A stretch of 64,000 nucleotides of DNA from Baylisascaris procyonis (GCA_037389465.1 JAZARR010000213.1:4074501-4138500), one strand, 5' to 3'. Shown: positions 13,741 through 50,982, counted from the first letter of the stretch. Made by a program: numbers and translations. Notes: generated by a model from the letters alone, not told the origin.

Positions 13741-15913
13741 ATCTTTTCCGCAGAATTTCACTCCACTCATGCAAGCCACTTTATCTGAACTCTAATACCA
13801 ATTTGCCATTTTATGTCAAATAAAGCGCAATGATGATCTGTGTTTTTACACCATATTCATTGTTAACCCCAATTTTCAGTTTCTCTTTGCCGCTGCTCAT
13901 TTCCTTCTATTCGACATCTCCATTGATATTTCACCACTGACGATAACATGCTCGATGATCGTTTCTTTCTGCTATGAGTAGAGAACGTAGGCGTTGTTTA
14001 TCTCTTTATATATTGGCTGAAGAGAAAAGTCTCCACCTTTTCTAGAGACTTGCAACCGTGAGCCCATTATATACAATCTCCATGCCATATAATCTCAGAC
14101 CCCAATGAATTTACCTTTTCGCACCTATGTGTATTAAAAATCATTATGATGGTCCACAAATTAACTTTATGTCCATGCCAGGGAATATATGTCCAAACTT
14201 CGACACACAAAGCTCTATATTTGTGACTCTCATATATCGGTTGCACACCGCCCTTCGTTATTCATTTGATTGTAAGTCGATCTTATGCACATATTTAACC
14301 ACAGTTTCCTTTCTATGATTGTAATCATCGGGTTTCATCGTCAGCATCTAAACGTGGATAATAGTGAATAATTTTTTAATCGCAATAGCTGGATTTATGC
14401 GCTAGCAGCGAAAACCAAATAAGCGAATACTTGCTGAAAGTCATTCAATGATGAAGTCTCGTAAGGTGAATTCAAATGCAAGCATAACGTTCCATACTTT
14501 TTGCATACGAAAAAGAACAGCATTCTACCAAATTTTAAAAAAGCGCATCGTTGTATAAGCAAAATGCAGTCATAGCTTGGTAGTTAAATGAAACGATTGC
14601 ATTTTTCTAATTTTTCGACGATGAAACCGCAAACGCTATATCCCTAAGCAAAAAATTGTAGCGTAATGATATCACTGGTAAAGAAATTTTTCGACTGCCT
14701 GTTGATTTCACCAACTACTTTGAGGTTTCAACATCGTTTAGCCTGAAAAGTATCGCTCATCACAAAATTTTGCACCGAGTAAAATGTAGAATAAGATAAA
14801 AATAATAATAACAATAATGCGAAAATAACAAATCTTCCCATCCATCTCTAAGAAAATTTCCTCGAATGTGGCCACAATTAACAATTTTGTATCGATGATC
14901 TTCATATGAATAATGTGAATAAAAAAGTTTATGTGTGAGATCGATTCGTTACAGCATTTGAGCTATTAAAAAGATTGTTATATTTGTTGTTGCGTATAGA
15001 TTAAACAAATCAACACTTTATCGTCAACGCCATCATTATATCGCATCATATTTTCATTAAAATATCAATCACATGAAAAATTTTGTGTACTTTTATTTTC
15101 CGGGCAATTATTTTTCCCTACATGTGAACCCTGGGTAATTTTTCCTTCATGTATTTTCACTTATGCATTCCTCTGGGCAGTTTTTCCCTTATGTGTATTT
15201 TGAATTCGTTTTTCACTGCATTCGGAAAAATTTTTCACGAAACGCAGCATATAACTCTTAATCTCTTCTTTGGGAAAAGTCTCATCTTTTATAAAGTACA
15301 CAGTTTAAAGAAGGGAAACTTCACTTAATTAATTAGGCTTTTCTCGCAAAAATCATATTTATAGATAGACACATAAATAAAACACAATATGAACGAGCGA
15401 GATCGCAAAAAAAAAAAAAAAAGAAATATGTGACGCATTCTCTATGAGAGCTTTTTTGTCAATAAGTTTAGAGTTTAGCAATGGAATTCCCTCAATTTGC
15501 ATGCTTCTTGAATCTAATACGGTATAAATTCACTAGATTCAAGGCAGTATTCCGATCACTAGATGATAGTCACACTATGCGTGATGGTGCCCATTAATTT
15601 AATGGCTGTTCAGTGCGCAACAGTTGGTGCTGTAAGCTAATTTTTAAAATTTTGCCATTACTTCCTCATTCTGCATCCTTACCTCTCTCTCTGCCCACTT
15701 CTCGCCCCTTTCCCTTCCTCCATCGCAGTCGAAGGAGAAATCTTTGAAGAGCATCGAAAATTTTCTGAATTATTTTAGCTAATCAAACTTGTTGATAATA
15801 AAAGTTTGATGACGAATAGGAATGAATTGAAGTGTTCATAAAAATGCGTCACAAACAACAGATCGGGATAGTATGTATGGCGCTGAGGATTGCGTTGCAG
15901 CAATGGGCAGTGT
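13741..15913. other. AT-rich region downstream of the neuroligin-like gene
   Basis: Contains the presumed 3' UTR of the minus-strand gene at its right edge and otherwise only short ORFs and A/T runs. No gene recognised. Confidence 0.5.
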
Positions 15914-39323
<23,410 letters not shown>

Positions 39324-39660
39324 AGCGCATCAGCGGTCCATCACACATCAGCACATTTCCTAATACCGTTAGTGGCTTCAGCTCGTTAAGCACCTCAGTT
39401 AGGTCACGCTAAGATTTCACTGTCGTCTCGTTATCGTTTGTGCTCCTCAACTCTATGGCACACAGCTTTGTGGCTGTCAAATAGGGCAGTAGGTGTTCGA
39501 TGATCATAGGCAGTGATGCGACGATAAGAAAGGGCAGTGCTGTTCACATCGAATCCACTACGCGTTAACTATGCAGGTCGAGTGCGCATTTTGGCAGTCG
39601 GAATACAACGCACGGCACTATTCTGGCAGCAATATATAAGGACACTTCAATGCCTGCAAA
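39324..39660 (-). promoter_or_regulatory. 5' leader and probable promoter of the neuroligin-like gene
   Basis: GC-richer sequence immediately upstream of the start codon. It has several out-of-frame ATGs, including a minimal ATG-TGC-TGA upstream ORF. A TATATAAG/CTTATATA block at 39631-39640 could be a TATA element; it is close to symmetric and could act in either direction. Candidate splice-leader acceptors ending TTAG occur in the leader. No start site can be fixed from sequence alone. Confidence 0.3.
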
Positions 39661-42600
39661 CAAACTTGGATTCGAATAGGGAACACATAATTAATAGTGT
39701 TGCCGATATCACTGTCATAAACATCAACAAACTCTATATCCAATTCGCAATATTTACATACGAAATTTTACACTCATCTATTAGCGATCTATCAGCACGA
39801 TCAACAATGAGCATCTTCTCAAACACTTCAAATAGAACTTTCTGCCAACAATTTCGGTTGAACATCAATAATACTTATTTCTATAAATAACCGCAGATCA
39901 AACTTCATCCACCGATCACATCACCTTTTGCAGAACTTTACCTACATATACATTTCTGCTATTATCCGCCGTAATTTGATTTGCACCATTTCTTCGACGT
40001 ATTATTACGAAGATTTCAGCTTTCCTCTTGGTAAGCGACTAAATTGTCCAGAATTTTTTAATATCCGATGGTCGTGAGCTATATTTTCACTTCCTTCTAA
40101 AGTAGATACCAATCTGCTTATCAACAGATTTGCTTGATCTAAAAGTAAACTATTCGGTCCAATGTTAAGGGCGTCTCATTGGAATGATTGTTTGGTCTTC
40201 CAAAGAATACTAAATTATCCTATTCAGTGAGGAAAAAAAATTTATAGGATAAGAAATATTTGCGCATAAGATACTTATAAACTGTGAGCAATCGTTCCAA
40301 TTCCTTTTGAGCATCAAAAATTAGCCAAATAAAACTATGAAGGCTAATCCCACTTTGTCTCCTAAAAGAAGTTTTCAATGTGGCCATGAATAATTGTGCC
40401 AGAGCAAGCAACTTTCCATGCAAGTATCTGAAATCAGTAGTGGGGAGGCGGAGGGAGGGGCAGAGAGCAGGAGAAGGAAAACAGCAGTCAAGAATTATAT
40501 TTCACTATTGGTCGACTCACAACCATAACTGTTGTACAAGCTCACTACAATATGAATGCTTCACAACTTTGGCATCGTTTATTTGCTTAATTAAATCGAC
40601 CTTAAGTGATGAAAATACTTCGATATACCTCACAAAATTTTATCAATAAAAGAATTAATATTATTCTATTACTGCTATTTTATACATTTCGAACTAAACA
40701 TAGAATAATCGCGATCAATAGAAAGAGTCTACCGTACTCACAGAGGAGGATTCAACGCAAGGAAAATCAGATTTTGCTTTGAAGAGTTAGCAACAATGTT
40801 CGTGATGACCATCATTGTGTTAATGGTGACGACACATACCGTATATGAGCTTGATTGAATCTGATTGAATCCTAAATATGCCCTTCGAATACTCACTCCT
40901 TAAAAATAAAAACTCTCAGAGTGACAAGCGCTCCTTCTCAGTCGATCATATTCTGATCTTTACTTTATAAACACATTCGTTTATCGCCAAATTTGAGCAT
41001 GATGGTGTTTTCACGATGGCCCAACATCACATGTTGCGATAGACCAAAACCATGTGCACAATTTGCGCTTCCGTTCTTCCCACTCCCTCCACAATCTCCT
41101 CCTCTGTTCATCTCGATGTCCCCTCAATGAATTTGTCCGTCCAGTTGAGTAGTCCCCTTCATGAGGGCCTTGGAAACTCTCGAAATGAAATGTACTTATT
41201 AGAGAAAGCCGTTCACTTTTGGCACTATGGTTTTAACGGAAGTAAATTCGGTCAGTATAGAAAACCAGTAAGGAATAGCCTCAAAGGGCAGTATATAATA
41301 TGTGGTTTCCTGCTAAGAGCATAACGAGCGGAAAAAATAGAGCTCGCCATCGCTTCCGACACAATATTCCAAGGATTGGAGCGATGCTTGAATTCATTAA
41401 TCAAATCGGGCTAATTCTCAACTAATTTCTCGATCATCACTTCAATGCAATAAAGGTTATGAGGCTTTAAATTTCTGACCATTCTCTAAAACTGCTAGTT
41501 CTGCAACCATCGTAAACGAAAGCACCTATTAGCTTTACTTCCTTCCATAAAATATCGTAAACATTGCCTCATCATAAGAAAAAATATGCAGTTAAGACAA
41601 TTTTGGCATGCGTTTCCAATAACGAGACACTTTCGGTATCAATCAGCAGCTATGATATATACTTTTAACAAGTATCGACCTTAGGATAGTGTAATTTGTG
41701 GCCTCACAAATTCATTTGATTTGTCGAGGTTGATAAACACACAATACTTTGCACAAAAAAATTCTCTTTAGATTGATTTTAATTTAGTGATTCATTTCAT
41801 GGAAAGCGATAGAGATGAAACAAACTCATTTTTGAGTTAAATGTTTTGAGTCAGATATTTTAGCTGAAAACAAGACTATGGCAACTAGTCAAAAAACTTT
41901 AAAAAGTTTCCATGAGTTGGTACAATATATTTCGGCGAATTTCGTCGCCTAAAAATATGTGAGGAAGCGCATTCGGCAACTGGCACGATGGGCTGGCTTT
42001 TTTTGTAATTTCATCAATGAAATCAAACGCCCTGCATCAATGCATAGAAACAATGAAGCAACAACTCACATACGTTCTCCTGCAAAGTCGGCCGTTAGTA
42101 AAAAAAAAGTCCCAGAAAAAAATCGTTGCTGAACAGGAAAATAAAATCAATTGGTAGATTTAATGGCATTTCTTACTATCAGTAATGCATGCACAAACAG
42201 GATTAACAGAAGGTGAGGAAATTTGAAAAATATGCTAACATGCAAATTACTTGGAAAATATGCTAATATGCAAATCATGGACAATAAATTTTACTATGTC
42301 GTCAAATTAATGGATAGAAGCCCATGAAGGATCTTCTTTGCAATCGCATGAAGCAGCGAGCTGCAATTTTTTGCTGCCATAACGGAATTCGTACTACAAG
42401 TTTGGAAAAACTCAAAAACGAAATTCTCTACAATGACCATTTAAATATGGTTAAAGGACAAGCGAAGAGGAAACAAGTTCATGATATGCACTGCATGATT
42501 CAAATATTCCTTATGCTCGTTACATGTGAAATATGGCGATCGAATCAAAGTTGAGCATCAACTCGCTTCTCTATAAAATTAAATTAATGGTGAACTTTTG

Positions 42601-43200
42601 AGTAATTTATGAAGGAATCGGTAATATACGTATATTCGGCACGGTAAAGTATTCATTTAATCTTCTATATTTATTCTCTCCAGAAGAGTCACGTTATAAT
42701 TGGGAAATGCTCACATAGCGAATGAAAATTAAACGATGAGATTCTGTGCTCACCCGATCAGTAGACGGCATAGTTAGCGCCCATTGTTATTAAACGCAAA
42801 AATTAATTTATATAGAAGCTCGAGTTTTTTTACTGCTCCTCAAAAAGAATGGCACAGACGAACACACGATCCAGTATATAGATGAACCGATGTAATCCTA
42901 TAGAAGAAACTAATTACGCGAGCAGTTACTATTCAATGTAAGTGAAATTTTGTAAAATCTTACTAAATTGTAACTCTTTGATGTGACGACCAAGGAGGCG
43001 TTTCAATTAGTTGAACGTTTATTACATGCAATTGACTAAGCGATGACCTATGCACAAACATCCACATCCAAAGTGGTAACTCTCACTGAAATGCTATGAA
43101 AACTCATCAAAAATAAGCGCTTTCAAAATAACCGTACAAATCAATCGGAACGTTCGTCAACTTCTATAGTTATGAAAGATGCGAATAAATTTGCGTAGAA
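39661..43200. other. Region upstream of the neuroligin-like gene
   Basis: AT-rich, with short ORFs. A minus-strand frame at 40220-40437 is open after ATTTCAG (stretches LLALAQLFMATL and FIWLIFDAQKELERLL) and might be an exon, without homology support. Polypyrimidine patches at about 41.08-41.15 kb give low-complexity ORFs. Confidence 0.45.
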
Positions 43201-43244
43201 TTAGTATTTATCATTCGCTTATAGACAGCAACAAATGAATAATA

Positions 43245-43376
43245 ATGGCAAATATTGATGTGCACACTTTTGATCTACAAGACAAAGAAGTTGGTGAACA
43301 ATCGGCTGATCTCAAGATCGAATTTGAAGATGAATCTATACGGAAGTTGACGATCGCTGGTTGGCTTTCGCCATGA
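43245..43376 (+). CDS. Hypothetical small acidic ORF (43 aa)
   Basis: ATG to TGA, reading MANIDVHTFDLQDKEVGEQS and a further acidic stretch with KIEFEDESIRKLTIAGWLSP. The composition is protein-like, with a TGA in frame just upstream of the start. It could be chance at this length. No homology recognised. Confidence 0.18.
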   Translation: MANIDVHTFDLQDKEVGEQSADLKIEFEDESIRKLTIAGWLSP

Positions 43377-44354
43377 ATAGGCTAGCCAGAAACGGTAAAT
43401 ATTTGGTAAATATCTAAAAGTACTTAGAATCGCGACCTGATTGGGGTTTTTTTTTTTTGCTTGGGGTGGAGGGCACACCAGAGAAAAGTACCGCAAAGCA
43501 CCAACACCTTAGAATTCCAAAAAACTGCAGTTGCGCATAATTTGCATAATCCCTCTGTATGCTCATTAAGAAATTTTCGTAACAAATTGCAGTAATATGA
43601 CAAAAGGCATTCTGTCCTAGCATCTGTAGATATGTGCACCCGTAAACCGCAGAACCCACCATGATGTACATTGATAAGTGCAGCGCAGTGCATAGTATAG
43701 CATGAACTGTCGTCTGTTCCCCTCCCCAAGTTCGCTCCGACTAACCTCATGCTTTATGGTTACTGATTAATGCTTGCCTGTATGCAAATTTGCATTTCAA
43801 TCATGCACGAAATGAAGCGCTCAAGCTTTTGCATTCTTTTCACATCACCAACCGATTCCTTATGTCACAAAATATTAACAAATGTACGAAATAATACTTT
43901 CATAGGCAAAATAATTCCGCCAATTGTATAAATATTTCAAGAAATATTCATTTTTATATATAATGCGAGTGATGTAAAATGAAAAAATGACCGGCCAAAG
44001 GGTATGCAAATTTCCTCCGCTTTTAAGTGTATATATTTATTGACTATTGTGAAATATTCGAATGGTATAGTTATGTGCCGATCTACAATATTGTCAAAAT
44101 TCATTTTTGTGCTATCGCTGAATAGTCGCTTGAAATCACTTTAAAAAGTGGTGAAGAGATATACATAAATATGTACGCACTGACTTCATATCGCTGTATT
44201 TTGCGAAGAGAAATTTCAAAAAATGGAAAATTGCGCTAGTGAGGGTTTTTCAATTTCATGGAATTTGATGGGCTGAAACTGCAAAGACGCGTATAGTGCC
44301 ATCGAGCTTTTCCACTTATCTCATATGAGGAAGTAATAATGCGGAATGTTTTAA

Positions 44355-44504
44355 TCACCAAAATGAACGAATACTACCCCAACGCTCACCCTCTTCCAGC
44401 ATTGGATCCACAACAGCAGTCTCTATTTTCCAAAGACGGAAATGATCTAAATGGTCAATGATGTGCTTCCATGTCATAGCGCATTCAATCTCGATGATGC
44501 ACAT
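44355..44504 (-). CDS. Hypothetical small ORF or exon of unknown gene
   Basis: A 49-residue ORF starting MCIIEIECAMTWKHIIDHLD, with a GAGG|GTGAGC donor-like site after ...VVDPMLEEG. An in-frame TAA precedes the start. The purine-first codon pattern is good. The plus strand over the same bases is also open (MNEYYPNAHPLPALDPQQQS...), so strand is uncertain. Not recognised. Confidence 0.2.
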   Translation of the reverse strand: MCIIEIECAMTWKHIIDHLDHFRLWKIETAVVDPMLEEGERWGSIRSFW

Positions 44505-45254
44505 TTCTTAATCGCGTGTCGAGGATATTTTTTTCTCTTACAAACACTGCATTACACACCGCCTATCGATGCTTTTTTACAGGCAATTGTTCATTTATTA
44601 GGCTATTATTAATGAAAATGAAAGAGAATTGCAAATGTACTAGCAATTAATGATCGCAAACTTATTTATTAAATAGTAAAATACAAAAGCATTTTAAGGA
44701 TTTCACTATCGATTAAATGTGTAATTCCACTGTGGTGTTCGTAAAGGGCAAAAACGAAAAATATCGACTTTGTCGGGGTATAGAAGATTCGCACACCACT
44801 CTACTATTGATGCCTATAAAAAACACATCGAAAGCAAAACGTTTAGCGCCAAAGTGGCGTTTTAGCTCTCATGAAATTTATGGACCTTTTAAAGCGTCTC
44901 ATTCACCAAAATGACGCGCTTCGCTACATTTCGCTGCTCAGATAATGAAAGAACGACTGGAAAAATTACTGCTATATACGTGCATTTTTCAGCTTGTATA
45001 GTTTACTTTGTTGCGCTATTTCGATGTTGAATTTAGGGAATTACGGTTGGCTCATGCTTTAAATCTTAATGAACGCATCCATAGCGTCCTCAAATTTCAA
45101 TCTTTATGAGGGTAAAATGCGAAGTTGGTTGCAGAGGCAACGCAATGAAAAGCTAATGTTGAAGTGACTTCAAAGCTCCAAAAATCTATTGTAAAAGTGA
45201 CCTAGGCATTCTCATGACAGCCTTGAAAAAAAGTAGAAATATAAAAATCTATAT

Positions 45255-45256
<2 letters not shown>

Positions 45257-45325
<69 letters not shown>
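45257..45325. repeat. (TA)n microsatellite
   Basis: About 68 bases of uninterrupted TA dinucleotides in the right intergenic region. Confidence 0.95.
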
Positions 45326-45328
<3 letters not shown>

Positions 45329-46934
45329 AGAACGCTACTGTAGTATAAATGTGGCTATATTATTTGAAACAAAAACAATTGCGTATTTGTATTTCATATA
45401 TTGATACATAGATCTTTCACCTACAGCTTCGCAAGCTCTTCGATCATGAACATTGATAAATGTGTATAGCAGCAGATTTTTCAACCAAACGACTGCATAA
45501 TAAAGCAAAAGCTGAATGATTTATTGCCATCGCATTACATCAGCGATGTTACAACAACCATCTCATTGAATCAACAAGCCACGAAACGAGCAAATAGCAT
45601 TTAAAAAGTGCAAAATTTCGTCTGAAGGTTCTCTAAAGGATGAAAATCCAAGAAGTATATCAATTCTCTGATTTGAATTGTACTCGAAATTATAATCAGA
45701 GAGAAAGAATAAAGTTCATATATGTTAATTCATTTCCAAATGTGTAAATTTATGTTGATATAATACAAACTTACCCACTGTGGATTCGTGTTTGAATAAT
45801 ATCGTGAGGGACAAATAATATAAGCCAACTCAAAGAAACGAGATCAAATTCGGTTGCAGTATATTACTAATGACGTCATAAATGATTCTATATTTCCTCT
45901 ATCCTTTAATCTCCTCGAAATCTCCCCTTTGTTATCAATTTGTAGAATAATTACCACTAATGCTGTTTCAATGGAAATAACTAAACAATCAGAATCAGTG
46001 AAATTTTTTGTTGAAAGCATTCAACTACATGAATTATCGTTGCTACAATGGAATACAAATACGCTTTATCTAAAGTCATTCCACATATGCAGTGAGAATT
46101 AGTTGATAAATTGAATGCAAAAAAAAAGGAAAAAAACAAATGCTAGTTTCAGTTGCATCAACGATGAAATTTGCATATTGCATATTCATCAACATTGAGT
46201 GCAAAGATTCACGAATCAATGATGTGCGCTGTGACCGCTTAAATATCCACTACTTTTTAAGAGAAGCTCATTATGAAGAGGGAAACTCATCTCCATTACC
46301 GTCGAAAACCGATCATCCGGAATCGTTTATGAAACAAATATGACATAGGTAAGAAAAGTAGAATAAGCTAACCTCATAGCCGAAGAATCTAAAGATGAGG
46401 AGAGAACGGAGAGGGTGGCTAGGTAAACAACGATGGTCTTAGTTAAACTAATTTTAGAGCAATGTTGTACTCTCACTGTAAATGAGTGAAATTCAAATAT
46501 AGAGGTTGATGTGCAAAGAATTTTGAGCATTTGAACTCCTATAACAAAAGACGCATTGTAGACACCAATGAAAATCAGAACTTTTTACAGCCACTTTATT
46601 CACATGAAACTAATCTAATTTATGCAGGAAATCACATTGGATTCATAAGCTGATTAACATTAAATATTTCATTTTTGAGCGTTTTACAAATTGGGATGCG
46701 AAGTTGTGGTCTTTTAAGTTAATTGATGGCGAAATTTTCACAAGCGACAGCTAACGAATTTCGCATCCGAATGATGCGATAATTTGCTAAATGAGAGGAA
46801 AAACTTAGTGAGAATAGTAGAAAATGACTCTTAAAAGAATCAACATATAACAGAATATAATTAATTGTGCTTTGAGATGAAAGCAGAATCAAAGTGCGCT
46901 ACTCCCCTCAACGCATCAGATTACCTAATTAGAA

Positions 46935-47090
46935 ATGGTATGCGCCGCTGCAGCACTCCTCAGCTCAATGGTCCTTTTTGACGAGCTGTGCCTAGATGCT
47001 TGCTGGATTGTTTGCTCGCCCGCCTGCTTCCAACTTCACAACTCGCCTTCTCATCGATCCCTCCACCATTCCTCAACACCCTCTGCTTAG
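46935..47090 (+). CDS. Hypothetical small Cys-containing secreted-like ORF
   Basis: ATG to TAG, 51 residues, beginning MVCAAAALLSSMVLFDELCL and rich in Cys, Ser and His. The N-terminus resembles a signal peptide, and the region is GC-richer than its flanks. Two other frames are also open here (to 47221 and 47286). No homology recognised. Confidence 0.15.
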   Translation: MVCAAAALLSSMVLFDELCLDACWIVCSPACFQLHNSPSHRSLHHSSTPSA

Positions 47091-48277
47091 CCACATTATC
47101 AGTCGCCTATGGGCAGCTAACGTTCACCACCCTCCCCCTTCCATTCATGTGTCACCTCGTCATACACAGTTTTTCAGTGCTAACATTATGCTCATTATCC
47201 AGGGTGACACCCTTATTTTAGAAGTGTTTCTCATATCATATCCACGTGCGCTATCGCCCTCACTAGTTATTCGGGTATATCGCTAACTTCCTCGAAAATT
47301 AACTCATCAGCTGACATTCTTCGACCCTGACTGTAGCGTGTTATATCGATTTCTCTTGAATAATCCATAATTGATATATATCTCTGCATGTTTTCCGTTA
47401 TTACGAGCTCCCGTTGGACATTCTAGAATTTACTTCTTATAAATTCTCAACACCAGTAGAGACTGCCACAGATTTTTCTAGCATTTCCGAAGCATCACAT
47501 ATGAACTCATGCATTTCTGTGTTTGTATCTGGAAATACTTTCAAAAATGCTTTTAAGAAAGGTTTTTTGGATTAGCCACGAGAGGGGAGAAGGAAGGAAG
47601 TTTGATACTTAGGAGCGCGATTTTGATTATGCTGCTTCCTGCTTTCAACATTTCAGTTAGATTTCCTCTCATTTCATGAAATGCTCCTCCCTCTCACTAA
47701 ATTTTATTCTTTCATCTTATTCAAAAATAACATCGGTGAGCTCAGATTGAGAGTTCCTCATCAAAATCTTTTCCTTTAGTTCAGTTTGAATTTTTTCTTG
47801 CTTTTGTTTCATTTCCCGAAAATTTTATCGGTCCGTTATGATGGTTTTTTTTCTGACTGTTAGAAGGAAGGTCAATTTTTCCCGGCCTAGAACCCATACA
47901 ATATGCATGCTGTAATACTGAAACATATTTTTTACTGCTCTGCATAGATCCGGTCAAGAGTTTCCACCTAAATACTTCCACTAGTTCCTTAAGCGTATAC
48001 TCACTTAGCATTTCTTCGTTTCTAATAGGACACCACTGTAATTACTTTTTCTTAAGAGGTACTTTATGTAGGTCACTGAATTCAACAATAGCCTTTTTGC
48101 ATAAGTACTGTATTTCTTCACAACGTCATCTCACAACAGTGCTGTGCGACAACTACTTCCTCATCGTACGTTTATCGCAACTTTCAAACCTAACAACGAG
48201 ATCTGTTACAATAGCACATCTTTGTGCTAAACGTTACACTTGCTATGTATGTGCAAATAAAATGCCCTTCCACATTA

Positions 48278-48632
48278 GTTTGCTCTTTGTATTTTTAAGA
48301 GTCATAAGGGAATTTTTTTTTCTAAAATGAAGCGGAAAAGCAGCGAACAGTCCGTGAAAATAATATGAGACACACTGAGATGGATGACGTGAAACAAAAG
48401 GAAGTGGAATGATAGACTGCAAAAAGATAACAACAAGGCGCATAGGAATAAGTTATAATCTTTAGAATGTTTCTGAGGCAAACGGCAGCAGTAGTACTAG
48501 TACTTCCTTTTGTTTCACGTCATCCATCTCAGTGTGTCTCATATTATTTTCACGGACTGTTCGCTACTTTTCCGCTTCATTTTAGAAAAAAAAAAAATTC
48601 CCTTATGACTCTTAAAAATACAAGGAACAAAC
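48278..48632. mobile_element. 355-bp foldback MITE-like element with TA flanks
   Basis: The left arm (48278-48405) and right arm (48502-48632) are reverse complements with only three substitutions and a 3-base length difference in a poly(T/A) run, separated by a 96-base loop. Both termini read GTTTG...CAAAC and are directly flanked by TA (48276-48277 and 48633-48634), the target duplication expected of Tc1/mariner-type non-autonomous elements. Because the arms are nearly identical, the same peptide stretch (PFVSRHPSQCVSYYFHGLFA) is open divergently on both strands; it is a by-product, not a gene. No transposase is present. Confidence 0.7.
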
Positions 48633-48634
48633 TA

Positions 48635-50400
48635 TATTGTATGGAGAGTAAATTGTTCTTAAAGAATGACGCTTGTCGAAACGGAAAAAAATAAACGTTC
48701 TTCCCATATCGCCTAAATTTCAAGCAAAATCTATAGAATTAGATCCTTCCCAATGGCCCCTCCTCTCAGATCTTTTTCGTGCCTCATCGAACATCAGAGC
48801 AAACAACATGATGATGAAGAAGAGTACGCAGTAAGACATTACTACAAATAACGATGAATATACCTATAATAAAAATAATTCTCTCATCGACATGCTTGCT
48901 GCTTGTCTATTCCATCAACGACAAGACTTGTGGATGCTAGCTTGCCCGTTTCCGCTTCGAAATTCAACAGTTACAAGACGCCTTTAATTGAATCGTCAAC
49001 GAATTGCACTGCTAGATTTTTGAACGTGATGCTATTTACTGTTCCATTCTGTTTAATGCGTGATTTGTCGATCACCTTTATCTGTTACAAACTGAGAGTT
49101 TCGCTGCTCGATCTGCTCTACCAACACATCTATTTTCACATCGTTTTACTACAGCTTTTTATGCTGGTGGGATTGCAATTGCTTAAGTTGGAAAAAATTT
49201 GAGTACGCAACATTCACATTGAAATTAACAGATTAATATCAACCACGGTTCACTGATCGAATTTGGCACCAAAGGACATGCTACCGAATTCGGTGAATGT
49301 ATATCTTATTTGAATGCAATCTTGGGGTACCGAAGAGAACCACTGCCACATAAATCACTAACAACAATTTGTAATGCATTCACAAATAAAAGTAACATCA
49401 TGCGACGACATATATTCAACTGAACCAGTCACAAATAATAATATATAAATGTTATAGGACAAACTCGTTTATCAAAACAACATTAGTTATTGCGAGGAAA
49501 ATTCGGAATAAAAAAATCCTATGTTGAGCAAAAATAAACAAGGAAAAACAGTTATCAGTTCTTATCAACTAACCTGAAATTGATAAAGATACACCTAATT
49601 CTATTAATTTTGACGTCATAGTCTTCTGACGAGTGAATGCACGCAAGTTAAAATTACTGTTCATTTTTCTTCACTAGAACAATCAAATCTTTATAGTACG
49701 ATCAATTTCTCGACCCAAAATTAATTTTAAGGAAATTCTAAAAATATGTGATTATTACAGTCGCCTTCATACCCAAGAACGTGCTAGATGTAAAAGAAAA
49801 CTTCTACGTTAGTGGTGCACAAAAGAGACAACACTTTTCACTCAGTCTTTAAAAGAACTTCGAATTGGTTATAAAAGTGCCTTTGAAATGCTTACGAAAA
49901 CGATCACTTGGTATCACTCTTATCCGCTTTGCCGTTGCAGTTGAAATGCATTGCGAGAACGTCATCGATAAATCCATATAATGACACTGATAAAAGGATA
50001 CGCTATGATAGCACACTACTTTGGTGAATTCGATAGACAGAGGATTGAAGCACAACAACCGAGCCCCATTATTCACTGAATATCACTGCTCTGAATCAAT
50101 GCATCGAATTGTTTTTTGAGTTTTACACGAAGCAGAACTCGATCTGATCGAAATTCTTGCTCGTGAACCATCACTCATATCGGATAACTTCTGTAATGGA
50201 ATGCGGACTTGAAGTGCTCGCAACTAAAATCATTGACGAACACCACTTCCTGTTCCATAGTTATCCATAATATTCGTTGAGGTTAAAATTTTTCACATTC
50301 CTATCAAACACATGAAGAGCATCATGATGAAGATAGTCTTTATAATCATTTCAGTGACAGTGAAAAGGATAGAGCGTATGAAGAAGTTAAAGGAAAAAGA
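48635..50400. other. AT-rich intergenic sequence
   Basis: Short ORFs only. A lone TGACGTCA sits at 49611-49618. No gene recognised. Confidence 0.5.
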
Positions 50401-50402
50401 AT

Positions 50403-50982
50403 TTAAAAAAAGGCATTCGAAGAGGAAGCGTTGAACGCTAATGGAGAGCTGCTTAGAAAGACAAGCGGCCAACATGCTTTTCGCTTCATATCGATATGGA
50501 CATTGCTGCATTTCAATGCCCCATTCAACAAATGGCCCATCGCCACACGCATTGCCCACTTCGGCCATCGATTTGCTTTATTCCACTCGAAAATATCTTT
50601 CGCCCATTCTGATTCTATACGCTGATTTAACATCCCGCTTAATGAATGTCCACCTCGCAATTGTTTCACCATTCGTATGGGATACAATATTCCAGGAAAT
50701 TACTATTAATTTCATGTTGAAACATTTTAGAAGTATTTCCACCTGCAAATGATCATCACTGAAAGGTTTATTGGTTGCATTGAACTCGAAGGCAATGATG
50801 CATGCTAATGACCTTACTAAGCGAATTTCGTATATATGAAACATTCCATGAAATATAAGAGGGATGCGAGAATAACACGACAGGAAAGCGATGAATGAAT
50901 CAAAAAATGTGCATGGATATTCACTAAATAAGCAGTCGATCACATATATTGCAACTATGAACGAGTCGAAAAAGAGGTACAC
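50403..50982. other. Cluster of long overlapping ORFs on both strands
   Basis: At least five frames stay open for 64-134 codons, including a 134-codon minus ORF (50578-50982) and a 103-codon plus ORF (50441-50752). Such density is unusual in this AT-rich window and may mark an exon. None of the translations resembles a known family, and most must be shadows. Confidence 0.18.

Larger units (their letters stand above)
44521..48275. other. AT-rich intergenic sequence
   Basis: Holds the (TA)n array at 45.26 kb, a lone TGACGTCA at 45871-45878 and the small GC-richer patch at 46.94-47.29 kb. No recognisable gene. Confidence 0.5.

Noticed and set aside
43424..43750. 108-codon Cys-containing minus ORF
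   Set aside because: Overlaps another long frame, lacks clear coding character or splice sites and matches no family; treated as chance.
48243..48694. Two divergent ORFs with the same peptide stretch
   Set aside because: Explained by the near-identical arms of the foldback element, not by duplicated genes.
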